Below are positions 21,908 to 33,645 of a DNA stretch of 64,000 nucleotides, piece by piece. The notes under the pieces are model-generated. The model searched no databases. It was not told the origin of the DNA and saw nothing but the letters and a program-made list of their open reading frames with translations. Source of the stretch: Ypsolopha sequella (Eukaryota; Arthropoda; Insecta; Lepidoptera; Ypsolophidae); the NCBI GenBank assembly GCA_934047225.1, contig OW203986.1, positions 18,107,221-18,171,220 of the forward strand, read 5' to 3'. Numbering within the stretch: position 1 is the stretch's first letter; each line of letters opens with the position of its first letter. The position numbers and the translations under genes are program-made.

Positions 21908-22175
21908 TGTGTCAACGCACGTTGCGTCCCAAATCAGTGACCGCCCGTTTTTCCAAGGAATGAGCGTCGTTGGTTATTTGTAGTTTTATATAATTTATGC
22001 TTAAGAAAACTAAAAAAATAATTTACGAATTTCACAAATAGGGTCATCGAACGTTAATACCACGGATTTAGAACAGAGGTTAATACTGAGCACTTACCGA
22101 GTCTTCAGTATGAATTTTGCTATATAAATTAATGTCATCTTGTATATAAAAGAATACTCTGACTAATTTACCGAC

Positions 22176-22496
22176 TGACATCCTTCGACCAAAATAAAAT
22201 AAATGGACGGGCCATAGCGTACAGATTTTTGAAGTCTGTAAAGTGAGCGCCGGCTCTCACTTCATCTCTGTCTCTGTCTGTTAGAAGAGTGACACGTACG
22301 CTTATTATTACATGCCATCCAAATAACTGACGAAAAAATACCTTCTTGTGCATTTACAAAGTGCAAAAAGCAAAATAAACATAAAAATAAAAATTAGGTA
22401 TTGAAGTATATATCCAATTGCTTAGACTCGTTATGAGTGAGGAAACTGTAAAGACAAGGCCCGTCCATTCATTTTATTTTGGTCGAAGCTGACATC
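22176..22496. mobile_element. Inverted-repeat element, ~320 bp
   Basis: The left end (GACATCCTTCGACCAAAATA, ATGGACGGGCC) recurs inverted at the right end (GGCCCGTCCATT, ATTTTGGTCGAAG). No coding capacity. The flank to ~22620 (AAATTTGGGCTGTAGGTTTC, CATCCGCTAAGAAGG) resembles another common lepidopteran repeat. Confidence 0.6.
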
Positions 22497-22754
22497 TATC
22501 AACGCCCAGACCAAACGGCTGGAACTAAGAACATGAAATTTGGGCTGTAGGTTTCTTGTATAACGTAGACATCCGCTAAGAAGGGATTTTAAAAAATTAC
22601 CACGGGATCCACGCGAGCAACGCCTTGAGGTGTCCGCTATAGCTCGTGTGATTGATATTATACCCACGATTGGTGAGCATCTGGAAGTACTTTGTCATCA
22701 CATCGTCTTGATTTTGCAAACTCCTGGTGTTTAATTTACTCATCCAACTGAACA

Positions 22755-22850
22755 GGTTGTATTATGATTTAATACATTGTTTAATGATTTAATAGGTTGT
22801 ATTATAATTTAATAGGTTGTATTATGATTTAATAGGTTGTGTATTAGGAT
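22755..22850. repeat. Short tandem repeat, ~24-bp unit
   Basis: About four copies of AGGTTGTATTATGATTTAAT with small changes. Confidence 0.75.
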
Positions 22851-22859
22851 CAGCCATGT

Positions 22860-23412
22860 GTTATGAATGAGAATGAGAGTGCATAATTTATTTATGCGAC
22901 ATGGGTACACGTCATTCAACCAATTAAATTAATTAAAATTACAGTTTCGAGGGACAGAAATATCTGGTAATATTTGTTTCGCATTTTAATATTTTGTATC
23001 TTGGGTATCGCAAAGATAACTTAACGTAGAAGAACGTGTACAGTTTTAACTGTCAAATTGCTATTCGCCTAAGCAAATTAACAAGTTTGACAATTAAAAT
23101 CGTACGTTTTATACGTCGTCCTACGTTTCTAACAAAATTCCACAATTGTTCTGGACTCACGTATTTCATATCTTTATATTTATAAGATAAGAAGAGAAGA
23201 GGGACAGCGTTGTTTGAAATTAAAATGTAACAAAGATTAATGTCTCTTATCGCTCCCTGAAGCAGCTGGTTTATTATAATCACGTTCTCACCTAAAATTA
23301 TAATTCTTAAAAAAAAAAACGCAAACGCGTAGCTGAGATTTTACGATGACTAAGTTATTATTGTGGTTTTACTCGTATTACAAGTATAAAGATAGATATA
23401 ATTAGATTTGCA
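22860..23412. other. Spacer, nothing recognised
   Basis: AT-rich. A 76-codon minus-strand open frame at 23053-23283 has no recognisable motif and ends in mixed composition; it is not claimed as a gene. Confidence 0.3.
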
Positions 23413-23741
23413 CATATCGTCACGACATGAATCCCCGAGGGAGTGTCAGAGGTATACCAAGTGTGAACTGCAAGTCACAGTCCATACTCAGTATATGCTT
23501 TTCACCGACGATTATTACGTCCCAACGTGATGGGTGGTGAGCCCTATCGCCGTACTTCAGGCACAAATACACGCTGTTTAGAGCATACAGGTTTTTCCTT
23601 CACTGTTCAGCAAGTGGCAAGTAAGAACAAATACTATGCACATAAATTCCGAAAAACTCATTAGTGCATGCATGACCGGGGATCGAACCTGCATCTCAAG
23701 ATTGATAGACCAGCGTTCTACCCCTGAGATACCGCCACTTT
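23413..23741 (-). mobile_element. tRNA-headed SINE, near full length
   Basis: Read on the minus strand from 23741, the head is tRNA-like: GGCGGTATCTCAGGGGTAG (A-box region) and CAGGTTCGATCCCCGG (B box). The body follows and the distal end is shared with the copies at 12929-13049 and 51067-51250 (TTCACCGACGATTATTACG, GTGTCAGAGG, GGGGATTCATGTCGTG). Both pol III promoter boxes are present. Confidence 0.85.
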
Positions 23742-24540
23742 ATGCAGATTTAGTTGTGGAAATAAGAAAGAAAACTGTTACAATTCTTGTAGAAATGGAA
23801 AGGTTGTAAAGTAATGAACCCGTCGCTAATACAAATTGGTAAAGGGTCAACGCCAGAAAAGTTTTAACAAGCTTTGAATGTCAACTCCTTAATTTTGACG
23901 GCAGTTTTTCATTCCATAGTACTTTTTTTGTGGAACTAATGATTTTTTTGTTAATAAGCAAAGTTGATAAAGAATATTAATCTTTTTAAGTTCTAATTGT
24001 CTTTATTGTACTTTATCTTATAACTTGTTGATACACACTATATTTAAATTGAAATACAAAAAAAAATAGACTTAAATTAGTGCTAAGACGGCTACAACAA
24101 TAAAATTTTATTCTTAGCCAAAAAGTATTACAAAATAAATGAAACTGGAACTGTTAATTTTACTGTACTTATTTCAGTATTGCTGCGAATGCTTTATCCG
24201 TTGTGTATAAAGGTCAAAATTGAACAAAGTGTACATTAGACATATAAACAATACGTAAGCTTACCGCAGGTCCGCAGATGACAAAGCGACGAAATTTATC
24301 TTTCAAGACAAAATGACCCGTGCCCTTTACAAAATAAGAAAGAGTTTTTAATTAATTTAAGTTTATAAGGTAACTTGTTAGTTTCTATTTGATCCGCAAT
24401 TTAGTTTCCTGTAGGCAGCGACTTTCTGAGAAAAATACAAGTCTACCGGTATGCTAAAATTAGTTCTTCCGTGGAAAGTCGCATTTTGAGCCTTTATAAA
24501 AAAGTTAATGATATAGTTAGCTTTACGACACAGCTATCGC
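23742..24540. other. Spacer, nothing recognised
   Basis: AT-rich sequence with no long open frame, repeat border or RNA gene that could be supported. Confidence 0.3.
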
Positions 24541-24782
24541 AGCACAATTACGGTGAAGATATCGATCGTAGCACTTCTACGGCGTAGCTATTTTAGCACT
24601 TCTACGACGTAGATATTGTAGCACTTCTATGGAGTAGGTATCTTAGCACTTCTACGGCGTAGATAACATAGTACTTATACGGTATAGCTATCCTAGCACT
24701 TCTTCGGAGTAGATATCGTAGCACTTCGACGGCGTAGCTATTGTAGCACTTCAACGCCGTAGATATCGTAACATTTCTACGG
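24541..24782. repeat. 25-bp tandem array, target of the LTR element (left part)
   Basis: About nine copies of AGCACTTCTACGGCGTAGCT plus five variable bases. The array resumes after the retrotransposon at 30280, so the element inserted into it. Confidence 0.85.
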
Positions 24783-25244
24783 TGTTCACGCTACAGCATG
24801 ACGGTATGCGCATTTCAGCGCATGCGCAGAAAGGAACTCGCGACAGAATCGAGTCGCGCGCTGCCCGCGGTTCACTCACTCTGTTCGGCTCGGCAAGCCT
24901 CCCAAGGCGCACGTCTGCGCACCCGCGCGCTGGCGCCAACCCGCGCGGTGGGACACTTTCTCTTCCGCTCGGGACATCGATCGAACGACACGTATGCACA
25001 TTCGCGCCACCACAAACAATATCGCGTACCTACTCTTTAGGTTGTGAAAGTGTAGTGTTACAACAAGACATTCTGCACATTCCTGACCATCAGTCCAGCG
25101 CCAGCTCCACTAACCCAACAAGAAGGCTCAGCCCGCCAGCGCATTCGTCGGCTCGCCTGCCAACATTCCAGCCAGGTCAGTGCACCCACAATTCTCCCGT
25201 GTCAAATCCTATCAGCCCTGCATTTCCTGTAGCCAGCGGTTACA
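24783..25244 (+). repeat. 5' LTR of the BEL/Pao element
   Basis: 462 bp, GC-rich first half. Open frames across it are incidental and recur in the 3' LTR. Immediately downstream (25245 on) is TTTTGGACCTTCGAGCCGG, the place of the primer-binding site, and variants of that string recur within 140 bp. Confidence 0.92.
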
Positions 25245-26760
25245 TTTTGGACCTTCGAGCCGGTAGTGACCAATATTTTGGCCCTTCGAACCGTTAGAAC
25301 CAGCCCCTTTTCAGCCCCTACAGTCCATTTTCAATACAAGAAAAATTTTGGTCCGTCGAGCGGAAAATTTTTGGTTTATATCACCCCCCGCCTCCCCCCC
25401 GCCGGCCCGTAACTTTGTTTGAACCAGCCCCCGTCGATTTACAGTCCATTTTCACTCGATATTTTGCCCCCTTTCCCGGCAAAAAATATTTTGTGGTCTC
25501 GAATACCTATTGCGGGTAGGTAATTAGAACCGCCGCCTGGAACATTCCATCGGTATAGAACCGGCCCATACATTCAGCCCAATTGTTTAAGTTACAGTCC
25601 ACTATATTTCTTTATTATACCAAACTTTACCCGACCCGACCCAATTTACCCAATTTTTACCCGCGGAGTGGGTAATTTCCCCACTGTCAAAGATAGTTTT
25701 CCCACGTATTTTGCGAGATATATTTTTTTTTTTTGGTGCGAGTATAAATTTGCTTTATTTCGTGCATTTACGTAAGTTACGCACATACGTAAAACCCACG
25801 TATACATAAGTTATTACGTAACGAACGTTTACGTTTACGTATTATTACGTTACCAAAGCTTGATCTGCATCATTGGATTGTCCGCTCATTTAGATCCGAT
25901 TTCGGCTAGGTAAACGCATTCTTTGTTGTTTATGAGTTCGAGGCAGTAGATAGGTATTTTATTATATAAATAGAATAGCATAATAACATAGGAGTGAACA
26001 AGGTCATCAACCCTTTTTGATATTTTATGTTGCGGTAATCTTGTGTTACGGTAAAAGTTTTCCGAAGAGTTTTATACTGTTATTGTCTGCCTTTTATTGT
26101 TTATGGTACACATATAGGGTGTTCCACGTTGGTTCAGCTCATATACAGGTTGTTTTTAAAAAAAAAAAAATTTTTTTTTTTTTTTTTTTTTTTTTCTTTC
26201 TTTCTCTCTGTCGTGTTTATTTTCCGTGTTCCGTTTGAACATAGCCTTTGTTATTTCGGCCCGCGCAAGTTACAAGCTATTCGCACGTTGGAGTTGGTAG
26301 CGCTCAAGTTTTAATAACTCATTTTCACATATAGTCACACTCATCACACATTCAATCAGCACATACACACTCAGCTCATTTTCACTCACACATTCAATCA
26401 GCACATACACACTCAGCTCATTTTCACTCACACATTCACTCATCACATACACACTCAGCTCATTTTCACTCACACATTCACTCATCACATACACACTCAG
26501 CTCATTTTCACTCACACATTCAATCAGCACATACACACTCAGCTCATTTTCACTCACACATTCACTCATCACATACACACTCAGCTCATTTTCACTCACA
26601 CATTCACTCATCATATACACACTCAGCTCATTTTCACTCACACATTCACTCATCACATACACATTCAGCTCATTTTCACTCAATGAAACCAGCACTCAGC
26701 GCACTCAGCACACTCATCACACACACACTCATCACATACACACTCAGTTCATTTTCACTC
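25245..26760. other. Non-coding leader and low-complexity interior of the LTR element
   Basis: Repeats of TTGG(A/C)CCTTCGA(G/A)CCG near the left, C-rich tracts near 25385-25400, an A-run next to a T-run at 26158-26196, then a 42-bp minisatellite from about 26318. No gag or pol frame is present. Confidence 0.6.
26318..26760. repeat. 42-bp minisatellite inside the LTR element
   Basis: About eight near-perfect copies of a unit containing CAGCTCATTTTCACTCACAC and ATCACATACACA, then shorter variants. The unit is a multiple of three, so the minus strand shows a long repetitive open frame, which is regarded as incidental. Confidence 0.85.
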
Positions 26761-26902
26761 AATGACTTCAACTCCAACAGAGAATTCTTGTAACTCCGCA
26801 CAACGTGTAGTGAACGTCACTAACACACCAATTTTGTTGCCAACCGTATCACTTGAAATAGCAGACGTACATTCACTCAATCACACTCAATTTCACTCAG
26901 CA

Positions 26903-27451
26903 CGAGCCCTGTTAGGTTTTATCTCACGTCGCGGTACTCCAGTTCTCATTCGCTCAGACTGCGGCACAAACTATGATGCAATCACTCACAAGCTCGCGAA
27001 TCAGCACATAACTTGGTTCGGCGCTCTGCACCAAATAATACTCAACTCAAGACCCCTCTGCCCGATTTCGTTCGACCCTACGGACTTTGAACCTCTCACG
27101 GCCGGACATTTCATTATTGGTCGTCCGCTCACCGCTCTACCTGAGCAGTCTTTTGACGACAGACCCATATCTGCTCTTAAACGGTTTCAACTCATTCAAG
27201 CGCTCTCTCAGCGCTTTTGGACTCTCTGGTCCAGATCCTACCTCCATACCCTGCAAACCCGCTCCAAATGGCTCTTCCCTTCTTCCCCTCCTCAAGTGGG
27301 TGAACTGGTCCTCATCAAAGAGGATGACCTGCCTCCGCTCCAATGGAAGTTGGGGAGAATTCTCCGCACAATGCCTGGCAAGGATGGAGTGATCCGAGTT
27401 GTGGATCTGGACACAGCTCATGGAGGAGTCGCAGCCCCGGCCCCCCCAGGA
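26903..27451 (+). pseudogene. BEL/Pao integrase remnant
   Basis: Part of the integrase core (RRGTPVLIRSDCGTNY, holding the second catalytic Asp) is joined directly to the C-terminal part (LNSRPLCPIS, LTAGHFIIGRPL, FWTLWSRSYLHTLQTRSKW, VGELVLIKED, WKLGRI). The segment that should carry the catalytic Glu is missing, so it is non-functional. The frame continues into the 3' LTR to 27709. Confidence 0.85.
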
Positions 27452-27898
27452 TGTTCACGCTACAGCATGACGGTATGCGCATTTCAGCGCATGCGCAGAA
27501 AGGAACTCGCGACAGAATCGAGTCGCGCGCTGCCCGCGGTTCACTCACTCTGTTCGGCTCGGCAAGCCTCCCAAGGCGCACGTCTGCGCACCCGCGCGCT
27601 GGCGCCAACCCGCGCGGTGGCTCACTTTCTCTTCCGCTCGGGACATCGATCGAACGACACGTATGCACATTCGCGCCGCCACAAACAATATCGCGTACCT
27701 ACTCTTTAGGTTGTGAAAGTGTAGTGTTACAACAAGACATTCTGCACATTCCTGACCATCAGTCCAGCGCCAGCTCCACTAACCCAACAAGAAGGCTCAG
27801 CCCGCCAGCGCATTCGTCGGCTCGCCTGCCAACATTCCAGCCAGGTCAGTGCACCCACAATTCTCCCGTGTCAAATCCTATCAGCCCTGCATTTCCTG

Positions 27899-30256
27899 CA
27901 GAGCTGTCATATGGACCAAATAAAAAGTCCGTAAAAGACCGAAAACGTATAAAAAGTCCTAAATCATCAAATAGGACTTTTTCAACCGTGAGCGAGTCCG
28001 CGGACCACGGACCGATCGGACTTTTTCGGGCTTCGAGTTAGTCCGTTCAGTCCGTTGGTCCGTTGCTGGTCCGTTGTCTGTAACGAAATGATTATGGATG
28101 GTTTTATGCAAGTATAGCATGACAAAATAATGTTATTCGAAGGATGTGATGACGAGTTGACGACTAAGAATCGAAATATATGTTTTGCAGGTATGTATTC
28201 ATTCATATTTTCTTCATATTGTCCATACTTAATTTTGTTTTTTTTGACTATATATAAAGCTACAAAACGGTAACTCACTGACTGACTGACTGATATGGTT
28301 GTTTAGTTTGAAGGAGTCTTTTGACATGGTAGTAATGTATGAAAACAATGTCAGTTGTCTAATACTGAGTGGGGAAAAACCTTGACATTTGACATTTTTT
28401 GACATTTGACATGGTTTTTTGACATTTTAGTTAGACGTATCGTTGTATGGGAGTTTTGAAAAATTTTTCGAGTGATGTCCTCGATCACTAGGGATGGGAA
28501 AAATTGCCTTTTTTTTTCAAGGGATGTACCGAAAAAAAATTATTTTGGCCATATCTTCGGAACGGAAGGTGGTACATCCCTAGGGGTCGGACCATAGGGT
28601 GCCAAAAAAGTTTTTTTTTATTTTTTTATTGTCAAAACTTTAACCGCCCGTATCTCCTAGACGGCTTGAGTTAGACCCATGTTGATGGGTGTCTAAGAAA
28701 AGGTCTCGCCGAGATCTAGCCCCCCACAGTGTCAAAACTTTAACGGCCCGTATCTCCCAAACGGCTGAAACTAGACCCATGTTCATGGTACTCTAAGAAA
28801 AGGGCTCGATGAGCTCTAACTGAAAATGAAAAAAAAAAAAAAGTCGAAAAAAAAAATATATTTTTGCCAAAACTTTGATCGGCTATATCTCCCGACCCGT
28901 AAGTCCTAGCGAGTTGCGGTTTCGACTTTAGTGATCGGTTTGCTGAGGGCTTCCCGACCACATAAAAAAAATTGACATTTGACAGGTTTTGACATTTTTT
29001 TGACAGGTCCAAAAAAGTGCTCCGATTCGCTTGAATCTCGGTATCAAGGGGCAAATGGGGTCGTTGATTACGAATTCATAGTTAAATTTGACACTTTTTG
29101 ACAACCGACAAGGATTTTGACACTTTTTTGAAAAAAATTTGATCGGACATTTCTTCGGATCTAATGGCGAGGCCGAAGGCCGAGCCTTCATGTGTCTTTC
29201 TAGCGAGGCCGAAAAACGAGCGTGTGAGGATGGAGAACGCGCCAGCGAGGCCGAGTCCGATCAAATTTTTTTCAAAACGTGTCAAAATTCTTGTCGGTTA
29301 TCAAAAAGTGTCAAATTTAACAATGAATTCGTAATCACCGACCCTACTTGCCCCTTGATACCGAGTTTCAAGCGAATCGGAGCACTTTTTTGGACCTGTC
29401 AAAAAAATGTCAAAACCTGTCAAATGTCAAATTTTTTTATTGGGTCAGGAAGCCCTCGGCAAACCGATCACTAAAGTCGAAACCGCAACTCGCTAGGACT
29501 TACGGTTCGGGAGATATAGCTGATCAAAGTTTTGGCAAAAATATTTTTCTTTTTTCGACTTTTTTTTTTTTTCATTTTCAGTTAGAGCTCGTCGAGCCCT
29601 TTTCTTAGAGTACCATGAACATGGGTCTAGCTTCAGCCGTTTGGGAGATACGGGCTGTTAAAGTTTTGACACTGGGGGGGGGGGGGCTAGATCTCGGCGA
29701 GACCTTTTCTTAGACACCCATCAACATGGGTCTAACTCAAGCCGTCTAGGAGATACGGGCGGTTAAAGTTTTGACATTAAAAAAAAAAAGAACTTTTTTG
29801 GCACCCTATGGTCCGACCCCTAGGGATGTACCACCTTCCGTTCCGAAGATATGGCCAAAACAATTTTTTTTCCAACATATAGTCGCTTCTATGAAAAGCA
29901 AATAAGGTCTTTGCCATTAGACTTATTGTGCTGGACGGAAATTAAAAAAAAGTTGCTAGGGTATGCCATCCTCTTAATCGAAGTTTTCAGGTATTTCAAT
30001 ATTATTCAATAAAATACACGACATTTTTTCGACTATTTATCAAATTGTAGCACAGCATTTATTGCATAACTCTATTGAAGTAATCTAACGGACTGTTTCG
30101 GACCAACTCGGACCGGACCGGCTTTTTACCGAAATAGGGCTAGTCCGTTCGGTCCGCTGGAGTTTAGGGCTCACCATAAAAGTCCATCGGACCAGGTCCG
30201 AGTCCTATTTGAACGGACCAACTTAGGGCTTATATTTGGTCCATGTGACAGCTCTG
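27899..30256. mobile_element. hAT-like non-autonomous element, 8-bp target duplication ATTTCCTG
   Basis: 2358 bp inserted in the 3' LTR with the duplication ATTTCCTG at 27891-27898 and 30257-30264. The terminal inverted repeats begin CAGAGCTGTCA(T/C)ATGGACC. A CAG-type terminus with 8-bp duplication is the hAT signature. No transposase frame is present. Much of the interior is a second large palindrome (28530-29872). Confidence 0.88.
28530..29872. repeat. ~1.35-kb palindrome inside the hAT-like element
   Basis: The left arm (CATATCTTCGGAACGGAAGG, GGGGTCGGACCATAGGGTGC, CGTATCTCCTAGACGGC, AGACCCATGTT) recurs inverted in the right arm; the centre is near 29190. Tracts of TTTTGACA and A/T runs recur. 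The apparent open frames in both arms are mirror images and not genes. Confidence 0.8.
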
Positions 30257-30279
30257 ATTTCCTGTAGCCAGCGGTTACA

Positions 30280-30360
30280 TACGGCGTAGCTATATTTTCG
30301 CCCTGCTACAATGATATATGTTGTAGCACTTCTAAAAATAAGCTATATCAGCACTGATAA
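30280..30360. repeat. 25-bp tandem array, right part
   Basis: Continuation of the 24541-24782 array (TACGGCGTAGCTAT, TTGTAGCACTTCTA) before it decays. Confidence 0.7.
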
Positions 30361-31375
30361 TAAAAAGTATAGCTGTTAAAATAGCAACGCCCAGAATTTA
30401 TTACTAGTTGTTATATATAGTACCTGGTTAGTAGTGTAGTAACAGTGCTAGATTATGTATAGTAACGCCCTTACAGAGATGCGATACGTAGCGCGTAGCT
30501 ATGGTCAACAAAAAAATTATGTTACCTTAAACTTGTGGGGACGTGCTTTTAATATTTTTCAATGCATGTGCTCGTAAAGGCCTACTTTTTATGCATCAAA
30601 ACCGAACAGAAAGTCGATTATTTTGCCCTAGGGCTTTATTATTATTATTTTTTTAATTTATTTACAATGGTTGGCTAACCTGCAGCCTTTCCTGTGTACC
30701 ATAGACGTTATACTTTTTTTACACCGTTTAACGGCTATGGATACAGTCCTTTTGAGCCAATTATAATTTAAAGTTCACAAGATTATATTTGTTTTCATTT
30801 CCTCACATTATGCATTGAAAAACGTAGTATGATACACGGGCGTAATAGCAATAAATTACTCGGTTACGTTTAAAACACTCGCTACGCTCGTGTTTTAAAT
30901 CGTCCTCGTAATTTATTCCTTTGCGCCCTTGTAGCATAAACTAATATTGTGCTTTTGGTGGTTTAATAACACCACCTTCATTTTATTACGTGCGTGAAAA
31001 TGAAAGCGATATTACGTTTTGCGCGGAAGTTTGACACTCCGAACTAGCTCCACAGGCCCAGCGCAAATAATTTATTCTAAGATTCATTGACAAGCGATAA
31101 ATGAGATGAGGAATATTTACTTGATCAATAGCGCACATATGTATTTATCTATCACTCACCTGTGTTAAAGGATCGAAGTGTTTACCTTGGGTCTGATTAC
31201 TTATCTCTTATGTGATTGCACTGACGGGGAAAATTGCACAGGTTGATTTTTACCCATATAGCTTTGGTAATAAGCATGAAAAGTAGGTCAGTGGAACTTC
31301 CTCGATAGTACCTAGGTAAATCTTTTCCATTTAACCGTATTACTTACTATATATATATATATACGAGTATATATA
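30361..31375. other. Spacer, repeat-like but unclassified
   Basis: 30840-30930 has a pattern common in insect repeats (AAAACACTCGCTACGCTCG, then AATTTATTCCTTTGCGCCC). An (AT)n microsatellite lies at about 31350-31375, next to the Tc1 insertion. No gene seen. Confidence 0.35.
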
Positions 31376-33177
31376 CAGTGGTGGTCACATAATTACAGAC
31401 ACTTAAAGCATATTAAAATAACTAAGCTATTCCTCTCTATATTTTTTATCAGACTACCATTGGAAGTTGCTACACAATTTAAAATATTTGTGTAGGTATT
31501 GTGTAGTGTTAAAACGAAATATTTTCAACAAAATTTGTCTGTTCCTAATCTATTATTCGGTTTATCCTAATTGCAAGGAGTATAAACTTAACAAAGATAT
31601 GGCCATATAATTAAAGACACTCCATTTGCTTAGAAGAAATAAAAAAAATATATTGTTATTATTGAAATTATCTTTATTACACAAAATTCCCAACAAATTT
31701 ATAAAACATTCCGGTACGTATCAATATTTGGTCGCATGTCCTTTGGCAGAAATTACAGCACGACATCTCTTGGGCATGAAAGCGATCAATTTTGTAAAAG
31801 CTCCTACCGGAATTTGCTCCCATGCTTCTGTAAAGGCTGTGTAAAGTTGATCGACGTTCGATGTCCGCTTTGTCGTCACTGTCTTCTTCACCTGGTACCA
31901 CAAATTTTCTATGGGATTTAAATCCGAGCTGTACGGGGGCCAATCCAAAACTGTCACGGACTGGTTCCTTAAAAAGTCTTTTACTGTTATTGCAGTGTGT
32001 TTTGGATCATTATCCTGTTGGAAAGTCCAAATGGCCGGTAAATTTTGCTCGGCGTAAGGCAGCATGGCTTGTTCTAAAATATTCTTGTACTGGAATTTAT
32101 CCCTGTTGCCTTCTATTTTCCTGACAGGTCCTACACCAAGTCCTGAAAAGCAGCCCCACACTTTGATATTTTCGCCCCCATGTTTGACTACTTTCTTGGT
32201 ATACTTTGGTTCCATTTTTTTGTTTGGGGGGCGTCTAACATATTGTTTTCCATCAGAATTAATCATATTAATTTTTGTTTCATCAGAAAAGAGCACTTGT
32301 TTCCAATTCTCATTCAATCCAGTGTTGATATTTTTTAGCAAACGCTAATCTTACTAACGCTAACGCTAACGCAAACGCTAATCTAAACGTTAAGGCAACA
32401 TTTTGCTTTTTCAAAAGTGGCACCTTTCGAGACACTCTTCCGTACAAGTTTGCCTCACATAGTCTCCGTCTAATTGTTCTTGCAGACACATCCTTCGACC
32501 CTCCTGCACCAAACAACTCCGAACGTATCAGTTCTGATCCCTTGAACGGATCTTTTTTTGCCAACAACACCATCTTAGAGTCTTCCCGCACAGTAGTTTT
32601 CCTTGGTCTCGGTTTTCTAGGTACGTTTTCGGTCGTGTTAAACTTCTTGATATGTTTTATAGCATTCATAACCATGTCCTTAGAACAGTTCAAGTGGTTT
32701 CCTATTTTTCTGTACGACCAGCCTTTGGTGCGAAAGTTCAAAATAATCTTCCTAGTGGTCGAATCGCAACACTTGTTTTTTCCCATATTGATTGGTTTAA
32801 AACGTATTAATTTTAATGAAAAAGGTTATGTTTTTTAGTAATATCGACGTTTCATGAAAATACGCGGCAAAACAAATAAAAAGAGACTTTAGTTCCTTTT
32901 TTCTTTTTTAAAATTCAGAACACAGCTTTTATTGTCTTTAATTAGCTGGCCAGCTACAAGTAAGTTAAAAAAGTTAGTGTTACTTTCCCAGAGTGCGCAG
33001 TGGCTAAACTACTAACGAACACATCAATTTTTTTGTCCCACATTTTAAGAATACAATGTCACGTATGGTTTAATACCAATTACTCTATATTAAATACCTA
33101 TTTAAGCAAATGGTAGTACCATAACTAAGTTTTTTGTGGTCAATTAGGAGGTGTCTTTAATTATGTGACCACCACTG
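31376..33177 (-). mobile_element. Tc1-type DNA transposon, ~1.8 kb, TA target site
   Basis: Ends CAGTGGTGGTCACATAATTA at left and its reverse complement at right, flanked by TA at 31374-31375 and 33178-33179. It carries one transposase gene on the minus strand, broken in the middle. Confidence 0.93.
31721..32786 (-). pseudogene. Tc1 transposase, DD34E, disrupted
   Basis: Starts at the ATG at 32786. The N-terminal half carries the paired DNA-binding helices (RTKGWSYRKIGNHLNCSKD, KPRPRKTTVREDS). The C-terminal half has the catalytic triad: Asp in LFSDETK, Asp in FQQDNDPKH and Glu in LNPIENLW, with 34 residues between the last two. The halves are in different frames: the first frame stops at 32310 shortly after KKYQHWIE. 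Just before that is a CGCTAA-type hexanucleotide expansion (about 32341-32395) that inserts repeated Leu/Ala/Phe residues. Both lesions should abolish function unless rescued in trans. Confidence 0.9.
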
Positions 33178-33550
33178 TATATATGTATGCAAACAAGTGC
33201 AAAACTGAACTCCGGTGAACGCTGCTATCGCTAACGGAGCGTTAAATTGTTGAATTGAAACTTATTTTCAAATAATCGTATACTTAATGTAAATTTGTAG
33301 CTATGTTTTGAATCGGGAGCGTGCTGTGAAATTTCTTACAGTACGACAACACTCACAGGTTCCAACGATGTACCTCCTCAATTCGAGTGCTTCAGTTGAT
33401 TTTGTGATTGCGTTGGTATGTGATTTGTTGTAGTCGTTTTTGATTTGGTAAAGTGTGCGAGCATTCGAGGCTGCATGGCAGAGATACCCTTTGCCTAGTC
33501 CAAAGCAAAAGAAAAAATATAAGTTTTTAAACTTTCGCGTTTCGTACACA
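33178..33550. other. Spacer, nothing recognised
   Basis: An 82-codon minus-strand frame at 33301-33549 has no recognisable motif. No repeat borders seen. Confidence 0.3.
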
Positions 33551-33645
33551 TTATAATATATATTATCGGTTCTTAAAAGGGTGTCCCCTTTTCGTAAAAA
33601 AGGTGAAAATTGATTGCGGTAGATCCGATAATATATATTATAAAA
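33551..33645. mobile_element. ~93-bp palindromic element
   Basis: The left end TATAATATATATTATCGG is repeated inverted at the right end CCGATAATATATATTATA. Probable MITE. Confidence 0.55.

Larger units (their letters stand above)
24783..30279 (+). mobile_element. BEL/Pao LTR retrotransposon, internally deleted, with nested hAT-like element
   Basis: Bounded by 462-bp direct LTRs starting TGTTCACG and ending GGTTACA, flanked by the 5-bp target duplication TACGG (24778-24782 and 30280-30284). The internal region is only ~2.2 kb and keeps integrase remnants; gag, protease and reverse transcriptase are absent. The LTRs differ by about three substitutions by eye, so insertion was recent on a genomic time scale. 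Five-base duplications and the integrase C-terminus identify the BEL/Pao group. Confidence 0.92.
27452..30279 (+). repeat. 3' LTR, split by a nested insertion
   Basis: LTR sequence is 27452-27898 plus 30265-30279, together 462 bp, exactly the length of the 5' LTR. The interruption is 27899-30256 plus the second copy of its 8-bp target site. Just upstream lies the C-rich/GGA tract at 27437-27451 in place of a polypurine tract. Confidence 0.9.

Noticed and set aside
24541..24782. CRISPR array
   Set aside because: The 25-bp units are contiguous tandem repeats without unique spacers, in a eukaryotic genome.
24782..25297. 171-codon plus-strand frame and its partners at 27315-28041
   Set aside because: These are non-coding LTR sequence; the same frames recur in both LTRs.
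26158..26196. Processed-gene poly(A) tail
   Set aside because: The A-run is immediately followed by a T-run inside the LTR element, with no adjoining gene copy or target duplication.
26270..26695. 141-codon repetitive minus-strand open frame (SVYVMSECVSENEL units)
   Set aside because: It is the translation of a 42-bp minisatellite inside a transposon; stop-free only because the unit is a multiple of three.
28740..29608. Several 67-111 codon frames on both strands
   Set aside because: They are mirror images across a palindrome, with similar peptides on opposite strands, which is a product of symmetry and not of coding.
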